Source: Azospirillum tabaci (lineage in GTDB: Bacteria > Pseudomonadota > Alphaproteobacteria > Azospirillales > Azospirillaceae). Taken from it: a stretch of 64,000 bases of DNA. Each line of letters starts with the position of its first letter. Within the stretch, counting starts at the first letter, position 1. The DNA lies in the NCBI RefSeq assembly GCF_014596085.1, contig NZ_JACCJY010000016.1:1-64000 (forward strand), given 5' to 3'. The notes beneath the pieces are model-generated. The model had not been told where the DNA came from. It was given only the letters and a program-made list of their open reading frames with translations, and searched no databases. Of the stretch, positions 1-8,519 are shown one piece after another. The translations under genes were made by a program, and so were the position numbers.

Positions 1-296
1 GCCTCGCCCGCACCGGCATGGCAGGCGTGGATGTGGATCTCGGTGCCGCGCGCGTCCGGCCAGGAGCGGTCGAGCAGCGATTGCGCGTCCAGCGGCTGGG
101 CGCCGATCAGGACCCGTCCCGGCTCGCCATGGGCGACCAGATGCAGGACGGACGGGCGGGCGGCGAGAGCCGCGGCCAGCACGGCGTGGCCATCGTCGGC
201 GGCGGAGACGAGCGTGACCTGAACGCCGGGGCGGCGGTGGCTGAGCAGCCCGTCGAGATCCTCAAGGCCAGCGTCCGCGATGATGACTTCGGTCAA
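1..296 (-). CDS. DUF4347-domain surface protein, 5' part (runs off left edge)
   Basis: This is the N-terminal ~98 residues of a leftward gene whose remainder lies outside the window. The chosen start is TTG at 296, preceded by GGAGAG about seven bases upstream; no ATG or GTG is available nearby in frame. The protein begins LTEVIIADAGLEDLDGLL and contains the segments VLHLVAHGEPGRVLIGAQPL and IHIHACHAGAGEA. These match the N-terminal DUF4347 domain (a His-Gly motif followed later by a Cys-containing strand, caspase-like fold). In complete proteins this domain usually sits in front of very long cadherin-, VCBS- or Hedgehog/Intein-type repeats of secreted adhesins. Seen: the motifs and the RBS. 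Inferred: a large exported surface protein. What follows the domain cannot be judged here. Confidence 0.72.
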   Translation of the reverse strand, partial: MTEVIIADAGLEDLDGLLSHRRPGVQVTLVSAADDGHAVLAAALAARPSVLHLVAHGEPGRVLIGAQPLDAQSLLDRSWPDARGTEIHIHACHAGAGE

Positions 297-877
297 GGGA
301 GACTCTCCGTGGATTTTGTTGTGATCGTTGGGATGCCAGATCGCCTCCTTCGCGGACATTGGGAAGGCGGCGACATCCTATGACATGAATTTTGATGGTA
401 TATTCCTGCAATCCTCTAAGAAGAAATAATCCAAGCTCCTCCGTATTACCATGATCCGCCAAAAGACAAGCCCGTCTGAAGTGAATTTATCAGTCGCATA
501 TTTTTGGTTTTATTGGCGACACCCTGATAATCCGGCGCTTCCGGAAGAGGGGCGGGAGGGGCTAGCCCCCTTCCTACTCCGCATTTTCGAAGGGAGGGGA
601 AGGGCGGATGGCCGTCACACGGATGCACCCGCTCTCCTTTCGCGGTACGCCCAGCCCCCTTCGGCGCCCCGGTCGTCGCACCGCCTTCCGGCAGAGGCGG
701 CGGCCCAGGACGGGTGAACTCCCACACCGGTTTCCCGGTCTCCACGGGGAACGGCGCGGCGCGACCTTGTACGGCCTTGTGCGGCGGGGCCGGTCTGGCG
801 TTTCTATGCCATGCCCGGGGATTGGGCCCGGGAGATTGGGCCTCGTGGATCAGGCTGGCGGATCGGAGAGGAACGCG
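297..877. other. 581-bp intergenic region between divergent genes
   Basis: No convincing gene is seen. Positions ~320-530 are AT-rich and probably hold the leftward promoter of the DUF4347 gene. Positions ~540-720 are G/C-rich with purine runs and a GGGGCTAGCCCC palindrome near 557-568. Short reading frames occur on both strands, but they have no recognisable domain and cross the composition break. The rightward FAD gene starts at 878 behind a GGAGAGGAA ribosome-binding site. Confidence 0.5.
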
Positions 878-1996
878 ATGGAGCGGGTGGACTGCGTGGT
901 GGTGGGGGCCGGAGTGGTCGGGCTGGCGGTCGCCCGGCGGCTGGCCCGCGCCGGCCGGGAGGTGGTGATTCTGGAAGCGGCCGACGCCATCGGCACGGGC
1001 ACCAGCTCACGCAATTCGGAAGTCATCCACGCCGGCATCTATTATCCCACGGGAAGCGTCCGGGCGCGGCTGTGCGTGGCCGGACGCGACGCGCTGTACG
1101 CCTATTGCGCGGCGCATGGAGTCGAACACAAGCGCATCGGCAAGCTCATCGTCGCCACCGAGGAGGCCCAGTTGCCCAGGCTGGCGGCCATCCAGGCGCA
1201 GGCCGCAGCCAACGGGGTGGACGACCTGCGCCGGATCTCCGCCACCGAGGCGGCGGCGCTGGAACCCAACCTGCGCTGCGTCGGCGCCCTGCTGTCGCCC
1301 TCCACCGGCATCATCGACAGCCATGGCCTGATGCTGGCGCTTCGGGGCGATGCGGAAGAGGCCGGCGCCATGCTCGCCCTGCTGAGCCCGCTGGAGCGCG
1401 CCCACCGCGCCGCCGACGGCTTCGAGCTGGAGGTCGGCGGGGCGGAGCCGATGCGCATCGCCTGCACCACCCTGGTCAACGCCGCCGGGCTGGACGCCTG
1501 GGCCGTGGTGCGGAACCTGGGCGGTTTCCCCGCGAATCGGATTCCCCCGCGCGTGCTGGCCAAGGGCAACTACTACGCTCTGGCCCAGGGGCGCTCCCCT
1601 TTTTCACGTCTGGTCTATCCGGTTCCGGTGGAGGGGGGCTTGGGCGTCCATCTGACGCTCGATCTTGCCGGACAGGCCCGCTTCGGCCCCGACGTGGAAT
1701 GGCTGGGCCCGGAGGATTACGACCGCATCGACTATGCGGTCGATCCCCGGCGCGCCGACAGTTTCTACGGCGAGGTCCGGCGCTACTGGCCGGGCCTGCC
1801 CGACGGCGCCCTCGTCCCGGCCTATTCCGGCGTCCGCCCGAAGCTGAGCGGCCCCGGCCAGCCGCAGGCCGATTTCCTGATCCAGGGGCCGGAGGCGCAC
1901 GGCGTCCCCGGCCTCGTCACCCTGTTCGGCATCGAATCGCCGGGCCTGACCTCCTGCCTCGCCATCGCCGACGAGGTGGCGGCGCGGCTGGCCTGA
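878..1996 (+). CDS. FAD-dependent oxidoreductase of the DAO / L-2-hydroxyglutarate oxidase-like family
   Basis: 372 residues. The start is ATG 878, which places the dinucleotide-binding motif ([16 protein letters not shown], about residues 6-21) at the very N-terminus as usual, behind a GGAGAGGAA RBS; longer in-frame extensions upstream look like read-through of GC-rich intergenic DNA. The segment [18 protein letters not shown] is the FAD-contacting signature of the L-2-hydroxyglutarate dehydrogenase (LhgO/YgaF) branch of the DAO family. Length is typical (about 370-400). The family oxidises 2-hydroxy acids with FAD; the true substrate here is unknown. It points rightward and converges on the arabinose-donor operon, ending 12 bp from gtrA, so it is not part of that operon. 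Similar stand-alone enzymes occur widely in alphaproteobacteria. Confidence 0.82.
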   Translation: MERVDCVVVGAGVVGLAVARRLARAGREVVILEAADAIGTGTSSRNSEVIHAGIYYPTGSVRARLCVAGRDALYAYCAAHGVEHKRIGKLIVATEEAQLPRLAAIQAQAAANGVDDLRRISATEAAALEPNLRCVGALLSPSTGIIDSHGLMLALRGDAEEAGAMLALLSPLERAHRAADGFELEVGGAEPMRIACTTLVNAAGLDAWAVVRNLGGFPANRIPPRVLAKGNYYALAQGRSPFSRLVYPVPVEGGLGVHLTLDLAGQARFGPDVEWLGPEDYDRIDYAVDPRRADSFYGEVRRYWPGLPDGALVPAYSGVRPKLSGPGQPQADFLIQGPEAHGVPGLVTLFGIESPGLTSCLAIADEVAARLA

Positions 1997-2008
1997 GCCC
2001 CAGCGCTG

Positions 2009-2437
2009 TCACCCGGCCCCGTGCGCGGTCCCCTTGCGGGCGAAGCTGAAATGCTTGTGGCCGATGTAGCTCGAGAACACCGGGACGACGACGCCGATCA
2101 GATGCGCCACGTCCTCGGGATGGAAGGTGAAGCCGACGGCGGGGAACAGGTATTCGGCAAGCCCGACCGAAATGAGCCAGACCTGGGCTGCGGCCACCAT
2201 GTTGACCAGGGCGAAGCGTCCGTACTCTTCGGCCCAGCTCCGGCCCGAACTCTTGAAGACGAACAGGCGCGACAACAGCCAGGCGGTGGTCATGCCGCAC
2301 AGATAGGCGACGATGACCGCCCAGCGGTAACTCATCGTCGACATCAGGAGATAGCGGGAGGCCACGTTCACGCCGGCGGCGATGCCGCCGGTCACCAGGA
2401 AGCGGATGAATTGGCTTTCCCGCAGCCGCTGGATCAC
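2009..2437 (-). CDS. GtrA family small membrane protein
   Basis: 142 residues with about four hydrophobic segments: an early FIRFLVTGGIAAGVN helix, a second helix ending in the cytoplasmic-side FVFKSSG motif, then two more, with a final YIGHKHFSF tail. All are typical of the GtrA family. GtrA proteins flip or assist flipping of polyprenyl-phosphate sugars; the mycobacterial member Rv3789 belongs to the decaprenyl-phosphate-arabinose locus. The GTG start at 2437 overlaps the TGA of the upstream gene (GTGA), so translation is probably coupled. It is the last gene of the leftward operon beginning at 8401. Inferred role: moving or presenting the polyprenyl-P-sugar made by the upstream enzymes. 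Confidence 0.82.
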   Translation of the reverse strand: MIQRLRESQFIRFLVTGGIAAGVNVASRYLLMSTMSYRWAVIVAYLCGMTTAWLLSRLFVFKSSGRSWAEEYGRFALVNMVAAAQVWLISVGLAEYLFPAVGFTFHPEDVAHLIGVVVPVFSSYIGHKHFSFARKGTAHGAG

Positions 2438-3717
2438 GACACGCGCTCCGCCATCTCCCTGGCGATGCGCACGCTCTCGGCGATGCCGCGATCCTCCGGA
2501 TAGTAGGAGGAGGTGTCGGCGATCTGCAGCCCGCCGATCGGCGTGACCACCGGCGGCACCATGTCCAGGAAGCCCGGCGGGCAGACCGGCTGGGCATATT
2601 TCAGCCGCCCCACCGCCGAGGCCGCAAGGTCGGCATCGCCCAGGTCGGGGTTGACCATCTTCAGGTAGCCGAAGGACTCGTCGATGAAAGCTTGGTCCGG
2701 CTGGGTGAACTTCGGATTGTCCTGCGGCATGTAATAGGGGACGAAGACCACATGGTCCTTGCCCAGCGGCCGCAGGTTCGAGAATTCGATGATGCCGGGA
2801 ATCGCCATCCGGTCGTCGTTGGTGTTGAGCCAGAAGTTGCGGGTGACCGGCTTCTTGAGCTTGTGGATCACGCAAACGACGCCGATGTTGCGCAGCGCGG
2901 CGTAGCGCTCCTTCAACGCGTCGGGCAGGCCGGGGATCATCGCGGGAATCAGCGGCATCGGCACCGTGCTGATGGCGGCGCCGAAGGGCCGCCGCTCGCC
3001 GCCGGCGACGATGCCGGTGACCTTGCCGTCCTCGACCTGGATCTCGCTGGTCGGGCAGGACAGGTGGATGCGCCCGCCCATCGCCTCGATGCGCTCGACC
3101 AGCCGCCGGACCAGGGTTTCCGACCCGCCTTCGATGTAGCCCAGCTCCTCCTGGAACATGCTCCGGCGCGAGGTGCCGACGCGCTTGATGCGGGTCCAGA
3201 TCCAGGCCGCCGAGATGTCGTGGCTGAGCTCGTAGAACTTCAGCGTGAACAGCTTCTCCCACAGCACCGTCCAGGCACGCTCGCCGCCCCAGGCACGTAC
3301 CCAGTCGTCGGCGTGCACCCGGTCGAGCGGACGCCAGTCCGTCCGCTTGGTGGACAGGAACATCTGCGCGCCGTAGCGCAGCTTGGTGAGCAGATCCAGA
3401 TGCGGGAAGCGCAGCAGCGACAGCGGATCGCCCCAGGGGTGCAGCCGGCCCTGGTAGAAATAGCCCATGTGGGTCGGCCGCCAGCGAATCGCGTCGGCGA
3501 TGCCCAGCTCTTCCATCAGCGCGAAGGTCGGCGCGTCCGCCTTGCACAGGAAATGGTAGAAGCGCTCGATCGACAGGCCGTCGAAGTCGAAATGCGCGGC
3601 CATTCCGCCCGGACGGTCGTCGGCCTCGAACACCTCCACCCGGTGCCCGGCCTTCAGCAGATGGTAGGCGGCCGCCAGCCCCATGGCGCCGGCGCCGATC
3701 ACGGCCACATCGGTCAT
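2434..3717 (-). CDS. NAD(P)/FAD-dependent oxidoreductase (amine oxidase / protoporphyrinogen-oxidase-like)
   Basis: 427 residues. It opens with VAVIGAGAMGLAAAYHLLKA, a Rossmann GxGxxG motif, followed by the E-A-D-D-R-P-G-G-M-A-A FAD signature. The family includes UDP-galactopyranose-mutase-like and polyisoprenoid-modifying flavoproteins; the substrate is not evident. The C-terminus keeps the usual second FAD contact (GGLQIADTSSYYPEDRGI). ATG 3717 follows GGGAG. Its TGA overlaps the GTG of gtrA, and the SDR gene upstream ends 28 bp before it, so it sits inside the leftward operon. Inference: an extra oxidation or isomerisation step on the lipid-linked sugar, or an independent tailoring enzyme. 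No key FAD motif appears to be missing. Confidence 0.78.
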   Translation of the reverse strand: MTDVAVIGAGAMGLAAAYHLLKAGHRVEVFEADDRPGGMAAHFDFDGLSIERFYHFLCKADAPTFALMEELGIADAIRWRPTHMGYFYQGRLHPWGDPLSLLRFPHLDLLTKLRYGAQMFLSTKRTDWRPLDRVHADDWVRAWGGERAWTVLWEKLFTLKFYELSHDISAAWIWTRIKRVGTSRRSMFQEELGYIEGGSETLVRRLVERIEAMGGRIHLSCPTSEIQVEDGKVTGIVAGGERRPFGAAISTVPMPLIPAMIPGLPDALKERYAALRNIGVVCVIHKLKKPVTRNFWLNTNDDRMAIPGIIEFSNLRPLGKDHVVFVPYYMPQDNPKFTQPDQAFIDESFGYLKMVNPDLGDADLAASAVGRLKYAQPVCPPGFLDMVPPVVTPIGGLQIADTSSYYPEDRGIAESVRIAREMAERVS

Positions 3718-3745
3718 TGCGCAAACACTCCCTTGGAACTCGCCC

Positions 3746-4717
3746 TTAAAATTCGAGGACCACGTCGGCGTATTCGCCGGGGCCGTAGGTCTTGCGCACC
3801 GCCTCTTCGAAGGGGGTCGGCGGGACCTTGAAGATGTCCCACCAGGGGATCAGCTCGAAATCGTCGGGGGTCGACAGCGCCTTCAGCTGCTTTGTCGTGA
3901 AGGGCGGGTTCTTGTCGACCACCGCGTAGGTCTTCAGCAGGAGCCAGAACAGGCCGTAGGGGATGGTCAGGACCGTCGCCCGGGCGCCGGTCGTGCGCTT
4001 GATGGTGCGGATGATGTCGATGTAGTCGATCTTCTCGCGCCCGGTGATGTTGTAGGCGCCGCCGTTCGGCCGCGTCTGCAGGCAGGACAGGATGATCCGG
4101 CAGAAATCCATGACGTAGAGCGGCTGGCGCATGTAGCGCCCGTGACCGGGGATCGGGAACACCGGCATCCGCTTCATGAAGCGCGACAGCCAGCCGAGAT
4201 GCTTGCGGTCGAACCAGCCGAACATCAGCGTCGGGCGGAGCACGCAGTGGGCGAGCCCGCTTTCCACCACCAGCTTCTCCTGCGCCTTCTTCGTCTCGGT
4301 GTACCAGTCGCGCGCCATGGAATTGACCACGGAGGAGCTGATGTGCGCGATGTAGGGCACCTCGTGCCGGCGGCAGGCGGCGAGCGCCCGCTCCGTCGAG
4401 ACGATGTTGTTGCGGTTGAACTCCTCCTCGATCTCGCCGCCGATCTGGGCCTGCAGCATGACCACCGCCGCCGCACCCGCGACGCAGTCCTCCCATGGAC
4501 CGGCCTCGGCCATGTCGGCCTCGATCAAGGTCACGTCGGGGTGCAGCCGGCGCAGGATGGCGCTGTTGGCCGGGTGCTTGTCCACCACCACGAGGTTGGT
4601 GAAGCCCTGCTGCTTGAGCAGCACGACGAGGTTCTGCCCGACCAGACCGGCGCCGCCGAACAGGACCAGCTTGTCGTCCGGCTTCACGAGAGAGGTGTGC
4701 GGCACGCTGTTGGACAT
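3746..4717 (-). CDS. NAD(P)-dependent epimerase/dehydratase (atypical SDR)
   Basis: 323 residues from ATG 4717. The N-terminus carries LVLFGGAGLVGQNLVVLL, a GxxGxxG nucleotide-binding motif. The catalytic region has ISSSVVNSM and, soon after, YTETKKAQ, giving the Ser and Y-x-x-x-K expected of extended SDRs. The C-terminal half has the substrate-domain pattern (YVMDFC...AYNITGREKIDYIDI). A TTG at 4735 would overlap the stop of the previous gene (TTGA), but ATG 4717 has the better-placed GAGG. It lies between the DprE2-like reductase and the FAD enzyme, all leftward with short gaps. Role inferred: epimerisation or reduction of a nucleotide- or lipid-linked sugar in the same pathway. Specific substrate unknown. 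Confidence 0.78.
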   Translation of the reverse strand: MSNSVPHTSLVKPDDKLVLFGGAGLVGQNLVVLLKQQGFTNLVVVDKHPANSAILRRLHPDVTLIEADMAEAGPWEDCVAGAAAVVMLQAQIGGEIEEEFNRNNIVSTERALAACRRHEVPYIAHISSSVVNSMARDWYTETKKAQEKLVVESGLAHCVLRPTLMFGWFDRKHLGWLSRFMKRMPVFPIPGHGRYMRQPLYVMDFCRIILSCLQTRPNGGAYNITGREKIDYIDIIRTIKRTTGARATVLTIPYGLFWLLLKTYAVVDKNPPFTTKQLKALSTPDDFELIPWWDIFKVPPTPFEEAVRKTYGPGEYADVVLEF

Positions 4718-4731
4718 GGGGGAGGTGGCCC

Positions 4732-5472
4732 TCAAAGCCGAGTTCGTTGGAAGATCGCATCCGGCACGTGGCGGATGACCAGCATGATCCAGCGCCAGAA
4801 CCAGGGGGTGTAGAGCACCGCCGGGCCGCTGTTCAAGGCCTTACGGATGTCACGCGCCACGCGGTCGGGCGTGGCCCACAGGGGGCCGCCCTTGGGCAGG
4901 GCCGCCGTCATCGGCGTGTCGACGAAGCCGGGCTCGACCAGCGTCACCGCTACGCCCTTCGGCCCCATGCGATGGCGCAGCCCTTCGACGAAGACGCGCA
5001 GGCCGCCCTTGGCGCTGCCATAGACGTAGTTGCTCTGCCGTCCGCGGTCGCCGGCCACCGAGCCGATGACGGCGATGGCGCCGCGGTGCTGCACCTCCAT
5101 CGCGTTGGCGAGGTGGGTGAGGATCGAGGCGGGGCTGAGGAAATTGCCGGTGATCTCCGACAGGGCCAGGGCGGAGTCGCCCTCGCAGGCCCGCTGGTCC
5201 GACAGCGTGCCGTGGGCGATCAGGGCAGCGTCGATGCCGCCCAGGCTGGCCCAGGCCCGCTCCACCAGGCCCTTGTGCAGCGCCGGGTCGGCAAGGTCGG
5301 CCACGGCCGTCTCCACCGCCTCGGCCCCGCGGGCCTGCAGGTCGCGGCGCACCGCCTCCAGCTTGTCGGGGTTGCGGCCAACCAGGAACAACCGGGCACC
5401 TTCGGCCGCGAAGAGACGCGCGGTGGCCTCGGCGATGGCCGAGGTCGCGCCGAAGATCAGGACACGCTTCAT
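4732..5472 (-). CDS. SDR reductase, DprE2-like (polyprenyl-phospho-2-keto-pentose reductase)
   Basis: 246 residues. It begins MKRVLIFGATSAIAEATAR, the G-A-T-S-A-I-A variant of the SDR glycine motif that characterises DprE2-type enzymes, with VIGSVAGDRG and Y-V-Y-G-S-A-K as the catalytic Ser and YxxxK, and a C-terminal hydrophobic segment (WFWRWIMLVIRHVP) that could sit against the membrane. In mycobacteria DprE2 reduces the 2-keto intermediate made by DprE1 to decaprenyl-phospho-arabinose. ATG 5472 overlaps the TGA of the DprE1-like gene (ATGA), so expression is coupled to its partner. The assignment rests on motif form plus neighbour order prenyltransferase-DprE1-DprE2; a generic SDR is the alternative. 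Confidence 0.83.
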   Translation of the reverse strand: MKRVLIFGATSAIAEATARLFAAEGARLFLVGRNPDKLEAVRRDLQARGAEAVETAVADLADPALHKGLVERAWASLGGIDAALIAHGTLSDQRACEGDSALALSEITGNFLSPASILTHLANAMEVQHRGAIAVIGSVAGDRGRQSNYVYGSAKGGLRVFVEGLRHRMGPKGVAVTLVEPGFVDTPMTAALPKGGPLWATPDRVARDIRKALNSGPAVLYTPWFWRWIMLVIRHVPDAIFQRTRL

Positions 5473-6902
5473 GATGTGGATTCTTCCTCGTTCGCTCTCG
5501 CCCCCGGTCCCGCCGGCTCCCCCGCGCCACCGACCCGCCGCCAGAAGCCGGAGGAGAAGCGAGGATCGACGTGCCGTGCGAATTCCTCCAGCCGCGGGTA
5601 GCCGCGCCGGAACGCCCCGGACGAGACGGCCCCGTCCTTGGCCGGGTAGACGCGCCCGCCCGCCTCTCCGGCGATGCGCTCCAGACGGTCGAGCAGGCTG
5701 TGCGTGCGCGGCCCGTTGTTGGGCAGGTCGAGCGCCAGAGTCGCCCCCGGCATGGGAAAGGACATCAGGCCGGGCGAGGGCCGGTCGCCCAGCGTCTTGA
5801 GCACCGCCAGGAAGGAGGCCTCGCCCGCCGCGGAGATGGTGCGCATCAGCTCGCGCACGGCATCCCGCGCCGTCGCCTTGGGCACGGCGCACTGGAACTG
5901 GTAGAAGCCGCGCCGGCCGTACATGCGGTTCCATTGGCCGATGGCGTCAAGCGGGTAGAACACCGGGTCCCAGGGCAGCACGCGCCTGACCGGGCGCGGC
6001 GGCGCCTTGCGCCAGTAGAGCGCGTTGAAGGCGGCGATGGACAGGTGATTGAGCGCGACGTTGGGCAGCTCGACCGGCATGGAGAAGCGCGGTTCGAACG
6101 CCGCCGCCCCGGCCGGGCCGTCCGCCGGGCCGTCCGCGGTGTGGCGGGACCGCGAGAAGATGCCGCGGCCGAGCCGGGGGCCGCGCGCCAGGCAATCGAT
6201 CCAGGCGACCGTGTATTCCCAGTCGGCGACCGACTCCTCCGCCAGGTCATGGAAGGCGTCCAGATCGCCGTAGCGGATGTCCTCGCTCTCCAGCCATGGC
6301 CCCGGCACCGGCTTCAGCTGGATGCGCGCCGACAGGATCAGCCCGGTCAGGCCAATCCCGCCGATGGTGGCGGCGAACAGCGCCGCGTTCTCGTCCGGCG
6401 CGCAACAGAGCAGGGTGCCGTCGGAACGCAGCAGTTCCAGCGACAGCACATGGTTGCCGAAGCATCCCGCGCCGTGGTGGTTCTTGCCGTGCACGTCGTT
6501 GGCGATGGCGCCGCCGACGGTGACGAACTTGGTCCCCGGCGTGACCGGCAGGAACCAGGAGCGCCCCGGCCGGTTGCGCCGGTCGAGCAGGCGCAGGATG
6601 TCCGCCAGCGTGACGCCGGCCTCGCACTCCAGGACACCGCCGTCGGGATCGAAGGCGATGAAGCGGTCGAGCCCGCGCATGTCGATCAGGCAGCGGCCGG
6701 GGTTGAGGCCGCTGTCGCCGTAGGAGCGTCCCATGCCGCGGGCGAGCAGCGTCTCGCCGGGCGGGAGCGCCGCCAGGGCGGCGGCGGCCTCCGCCCGGCC
6801 GGCCGGCCGCGCCACCCGGTGCGGAGCGCGCACGATGCGCCCCCAGGACAAGGGACCGGTGCCGTCGCGGAAAGGACCGCCGCTGTGAAGGGAGGAGGAC
6901 AT
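5469..6902 (-). CDS. FAD-linked oxidase, DprE1-like (polyprenyl-phospho-ribose 2-epimerase subunit)
   Basis: 477 residues from ATG 6902; a GTG at 6923 overlapping the upstream stop (GTGA) is an alternative start. It contains the FAD-binding PCMH fold with ARGMGRSYGDSGLN and the hallmark VTVGGAIANDVHGKNHHGAG near residues 115-140, followed by GNHVLSLELL. Near the C-terminus RVYPAKDGAVSS holds the lysine equivalent to the catalytic Lys of mycobacterial DprE1. The strand that carries the benzothiazinone-reactive cysteine in Mycobacterium tuberculosis reads P-G-A-T-L-A-L-D-L here, apparently with Ala at that position (alignment by eye, from memory). Reaction in the family: oxidation of the ribose 2-OH of a polyprenyl-phosphate ribose, feeding DprE2. 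It is translationally coupled to the DprE2-like gene. Confidence 0.87.
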   Translation of the reverse strand: MSSSLHSGGPFRDGTGPLSWGRIVRAPHRVARPAGRAEAAAALAALPPGETLLARGMGRSYGDSGLNPGRCLIDMRGLDRFIAFDPDGGVLECEAGVTLADILRLLDRRNRPGRSWFLPVTPGTKFVTVGGAIANDVHGKNHHGAGCFGNHVLSLELLRSDGTLLCCAPDENAALFAATIGGIGLTGLILSARIQLKPVPGPWLESEDIRYGDLDAFHDLAEESVADWEYTVAWIDCLARGPRLGRGIFSRSRHTADGPADGPAGAAAFEPRFSMPVELPNVALNHLSIAAFNALYWRKAPPRPVRRVLPWDPVFYPLDAIGQWNRMYGRRGFYQFQCAVPKATARDAVRELMRTISAAGEASFLAVLKTLGDRPSPGLMSFPMPGATLALDLPNNGPRTHSLLDRLERIAGEAGGRVYPAKDGAVSSGAFRRGYPRLEEFARHVDPRFSSGFWRRVGGAGEPAGPGARANEEESTS

Positions 6903-6919
6903 CGCAGGCTTCGGCCGCC

Positions 6920-8401
6920 TCACAGGAAGTTGGCGAGCAGGACGGACACCGCGCAGAGCGCACCCAGGAGCAGCGACAACCGGTCCCTGACGGCGAAGAG
7001 CACGGGATCGTCATGCATCTCGCCCCGCCCCGCGAGCAGCCAGGCACGGCCCAGCCAGTAGCCCAGGATACCGCAAATCAGCCACAGCCACTCCGGTGTG
7101 CGGTAATGCCACATCGGCGACTCCGCATCGGTCAGGAAGGCGAAGAAGACCAGGGTGGAACAGAAGCCGCTCGCCGCGCCCATGCTCATCAGCCATGGCG
7201 CGTCGTCGGTCCGGTAGCCGCGTCCGGGAATGGTCTTGCCGCCCTGCTCCTTCATCACGAGGCACTCGCTGTAACGCTTGATACAGGCCAGGCTGAGGAA
7301 GAAGAACATCGAGAAGGCCAGCAGCCACGGCGACATCGCGGTCCCCACCGCGGCGATGCCGGCCACGATGCGCAGCGTGAAGAGAAGCGCCAGCACCAGC
7401 ATGTCGAGGATCGGCTTGCGCTTGAGCCACAGCGAGTAGGCCAGCGTGATGACGAGGTAGGCGCCGGCCGCGGCGGCGAAGGCGGAGGGCAGAAGCAGGA
7501 GCAGGACGCCCACCACCGCCGCGATCGCGGGAATGGCGAGCAGCCCATGCAGCGTCGGCAGTTCGCCCGAGGCCAATGGACGGTTGCGCTTGGAGCGATG
7601 CTGGCGGTCGGCCGCCAGATCCAGCAGATCGTTGACCAGATAGGACCCGGACGCGAGCAGCCCGAACACCACGAAGGCGAGCAGGACCAGAGCCACGTCA
7701 TGCAGACTGAAGATGCGTCCGGACAGCAGGAGCGGCACGAACAGCAGGGTGTTCTTGGCCCACTGGTGCAGGCGCAGGGCCCGCATCCAGGTCTTCGGGC
7801 CCGCCTGGGGCACGTCGAAGGAGGTCGCAACCGTCACCGACGGCGACAGGAGGCGGCCCAGCGCCGCGGTGCGGCCAACCAGAACGGCCGAGCGGCAACG
7901 CTCCCAGATGACGACGTCGTGCTTGCCGTCCCCCGCATAGGTGAAGCGCGGCCCGAACAGCCGTTCGATGGCGGCGAGCTTGGCGGAACCGGCGAGGTTG
8001 GTCGCGCCGTCGCTGCCGGCCACCACGTCGAACAGGCCCTCGCAGCGCGCGGCGACGCGCTGGACGAGCCCTTCGTCGGACGCCGAGATCAGAGCCAGCT
8101 TGCGGCCCTTCCTGCGCTCTTCCCAGAGCCAGGCCAGAAGCTCCTCATGGATGGGCAGGCTGGCGATGTCGGGCTGGACCCGACGCGCGATCTCGCGCTT
8201 CATCACCGCCTTGCCGGCCAGGAGCCAGAAGGGCAGCAGGAAGACGCACCACGGGCGGTGCCGCAGCAGCAGGATGACGCTTTCGTAGAGAAGATCGGTG
8301 CGCAGGAGCGTGCCGTCGACGTCGACGACGAGCGGCGGAACGTCGTCCTTCAGCGATCGGTGCGTATCCGCCATCTCACCGGCGTCGGAACGGGTGGACA
8401 T
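6920..8401 (-). CDS. Fused HAD hydrolase - UbiA prenyltransferase (polyprenyl-phosphate phosphoribosyltransferase-like)
   Basis: 493 residues, two domains. Residues ~20-200 form a HAD phosphatase-like domain with LVVDVDGTLLRTD, LALISASDEG and YAGDGKHDVVIWERC (motifs I, II and IV). Residues ~215-490 are a UbiA integral membrane prenyltransferase with about eight hydrophobic helices, the Mg-binding LVNDLLDLAADRQHR motif followed by K-R-N-R-P-L-A-S-G, and a second aspartate region near YSLWLKRKPILDM. UbiA of mycobacteria (Rv3806c) joins PRPP to decaprenyl phosphate, and a separate phosphatase then removes the 5-phosphate. The fused HAD domain could supply that phosphatase step; this is inference. 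It is the first gene of the leftward operon. ATG 8401 was chosen; ATG 8374 is possible, and the RBS is weak in either case. Confidence 0.85.
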   Translation of the reverse strand: MSTRSDAGEMADTHRSLKDDVPPLVVDVDGTLLRTDLLYESVILLLRHRPWCVFLLPFWLLAGKAVMKREIARRVQPDIASLPIHEELLAWLWEERRKGRKLALISASDEGLVQRVAARCEGLFDVVAGSDGATNLAGSAKLAAIERLFGPRFTYAGDGKHDVVIWERCRSAVLVGRTAALGRLLSPSVTVATSFDVPQAGPKTWMRALRLHQWAKNTLLFVPLLLSGRIFSLHDVALVLLAFVVFGLLASGSYLVNDLLDLAADRQHRSKRNRPLASGELPTLHGLLAIPAIAAVVGVLLLLLPSAFAAAAGAYLVITLAYSLWLKRKPILDMLVLALLFTLRIVAGIAAVGTAMSPWLLAFSMFFFLSLACIKRYSECLVMKEQGGKTIPGRGYRTDDAPWLMSMGAASGFCSTLVFFAFLTDAESPMWHYRTPEWLWLICGILGYWLGRAWLLAGRGEMHDDPVLFAVRDRLSLLLGALCAVSVLLANFL

Positions 8402-8519
8402 CACCACAGACAGGGCCGTGATCCTTTTTGGAGCGCATTGGGAGAAAAGGGTGCGAAATCCCGGTGAAAGTCGCAAAAACAACCCGCGATGTCAAAGCGC
8501 CCCGCGTGACGGTTCGGAG

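Noticed and set aside
446-745. Minus-strand reading frame of 99 codons in the 297-877 gap
   Set aside because: Runs across an abrupt AT-rich to GC-rich transition, is rich in Pro/Gly and shows no domain or RBS.
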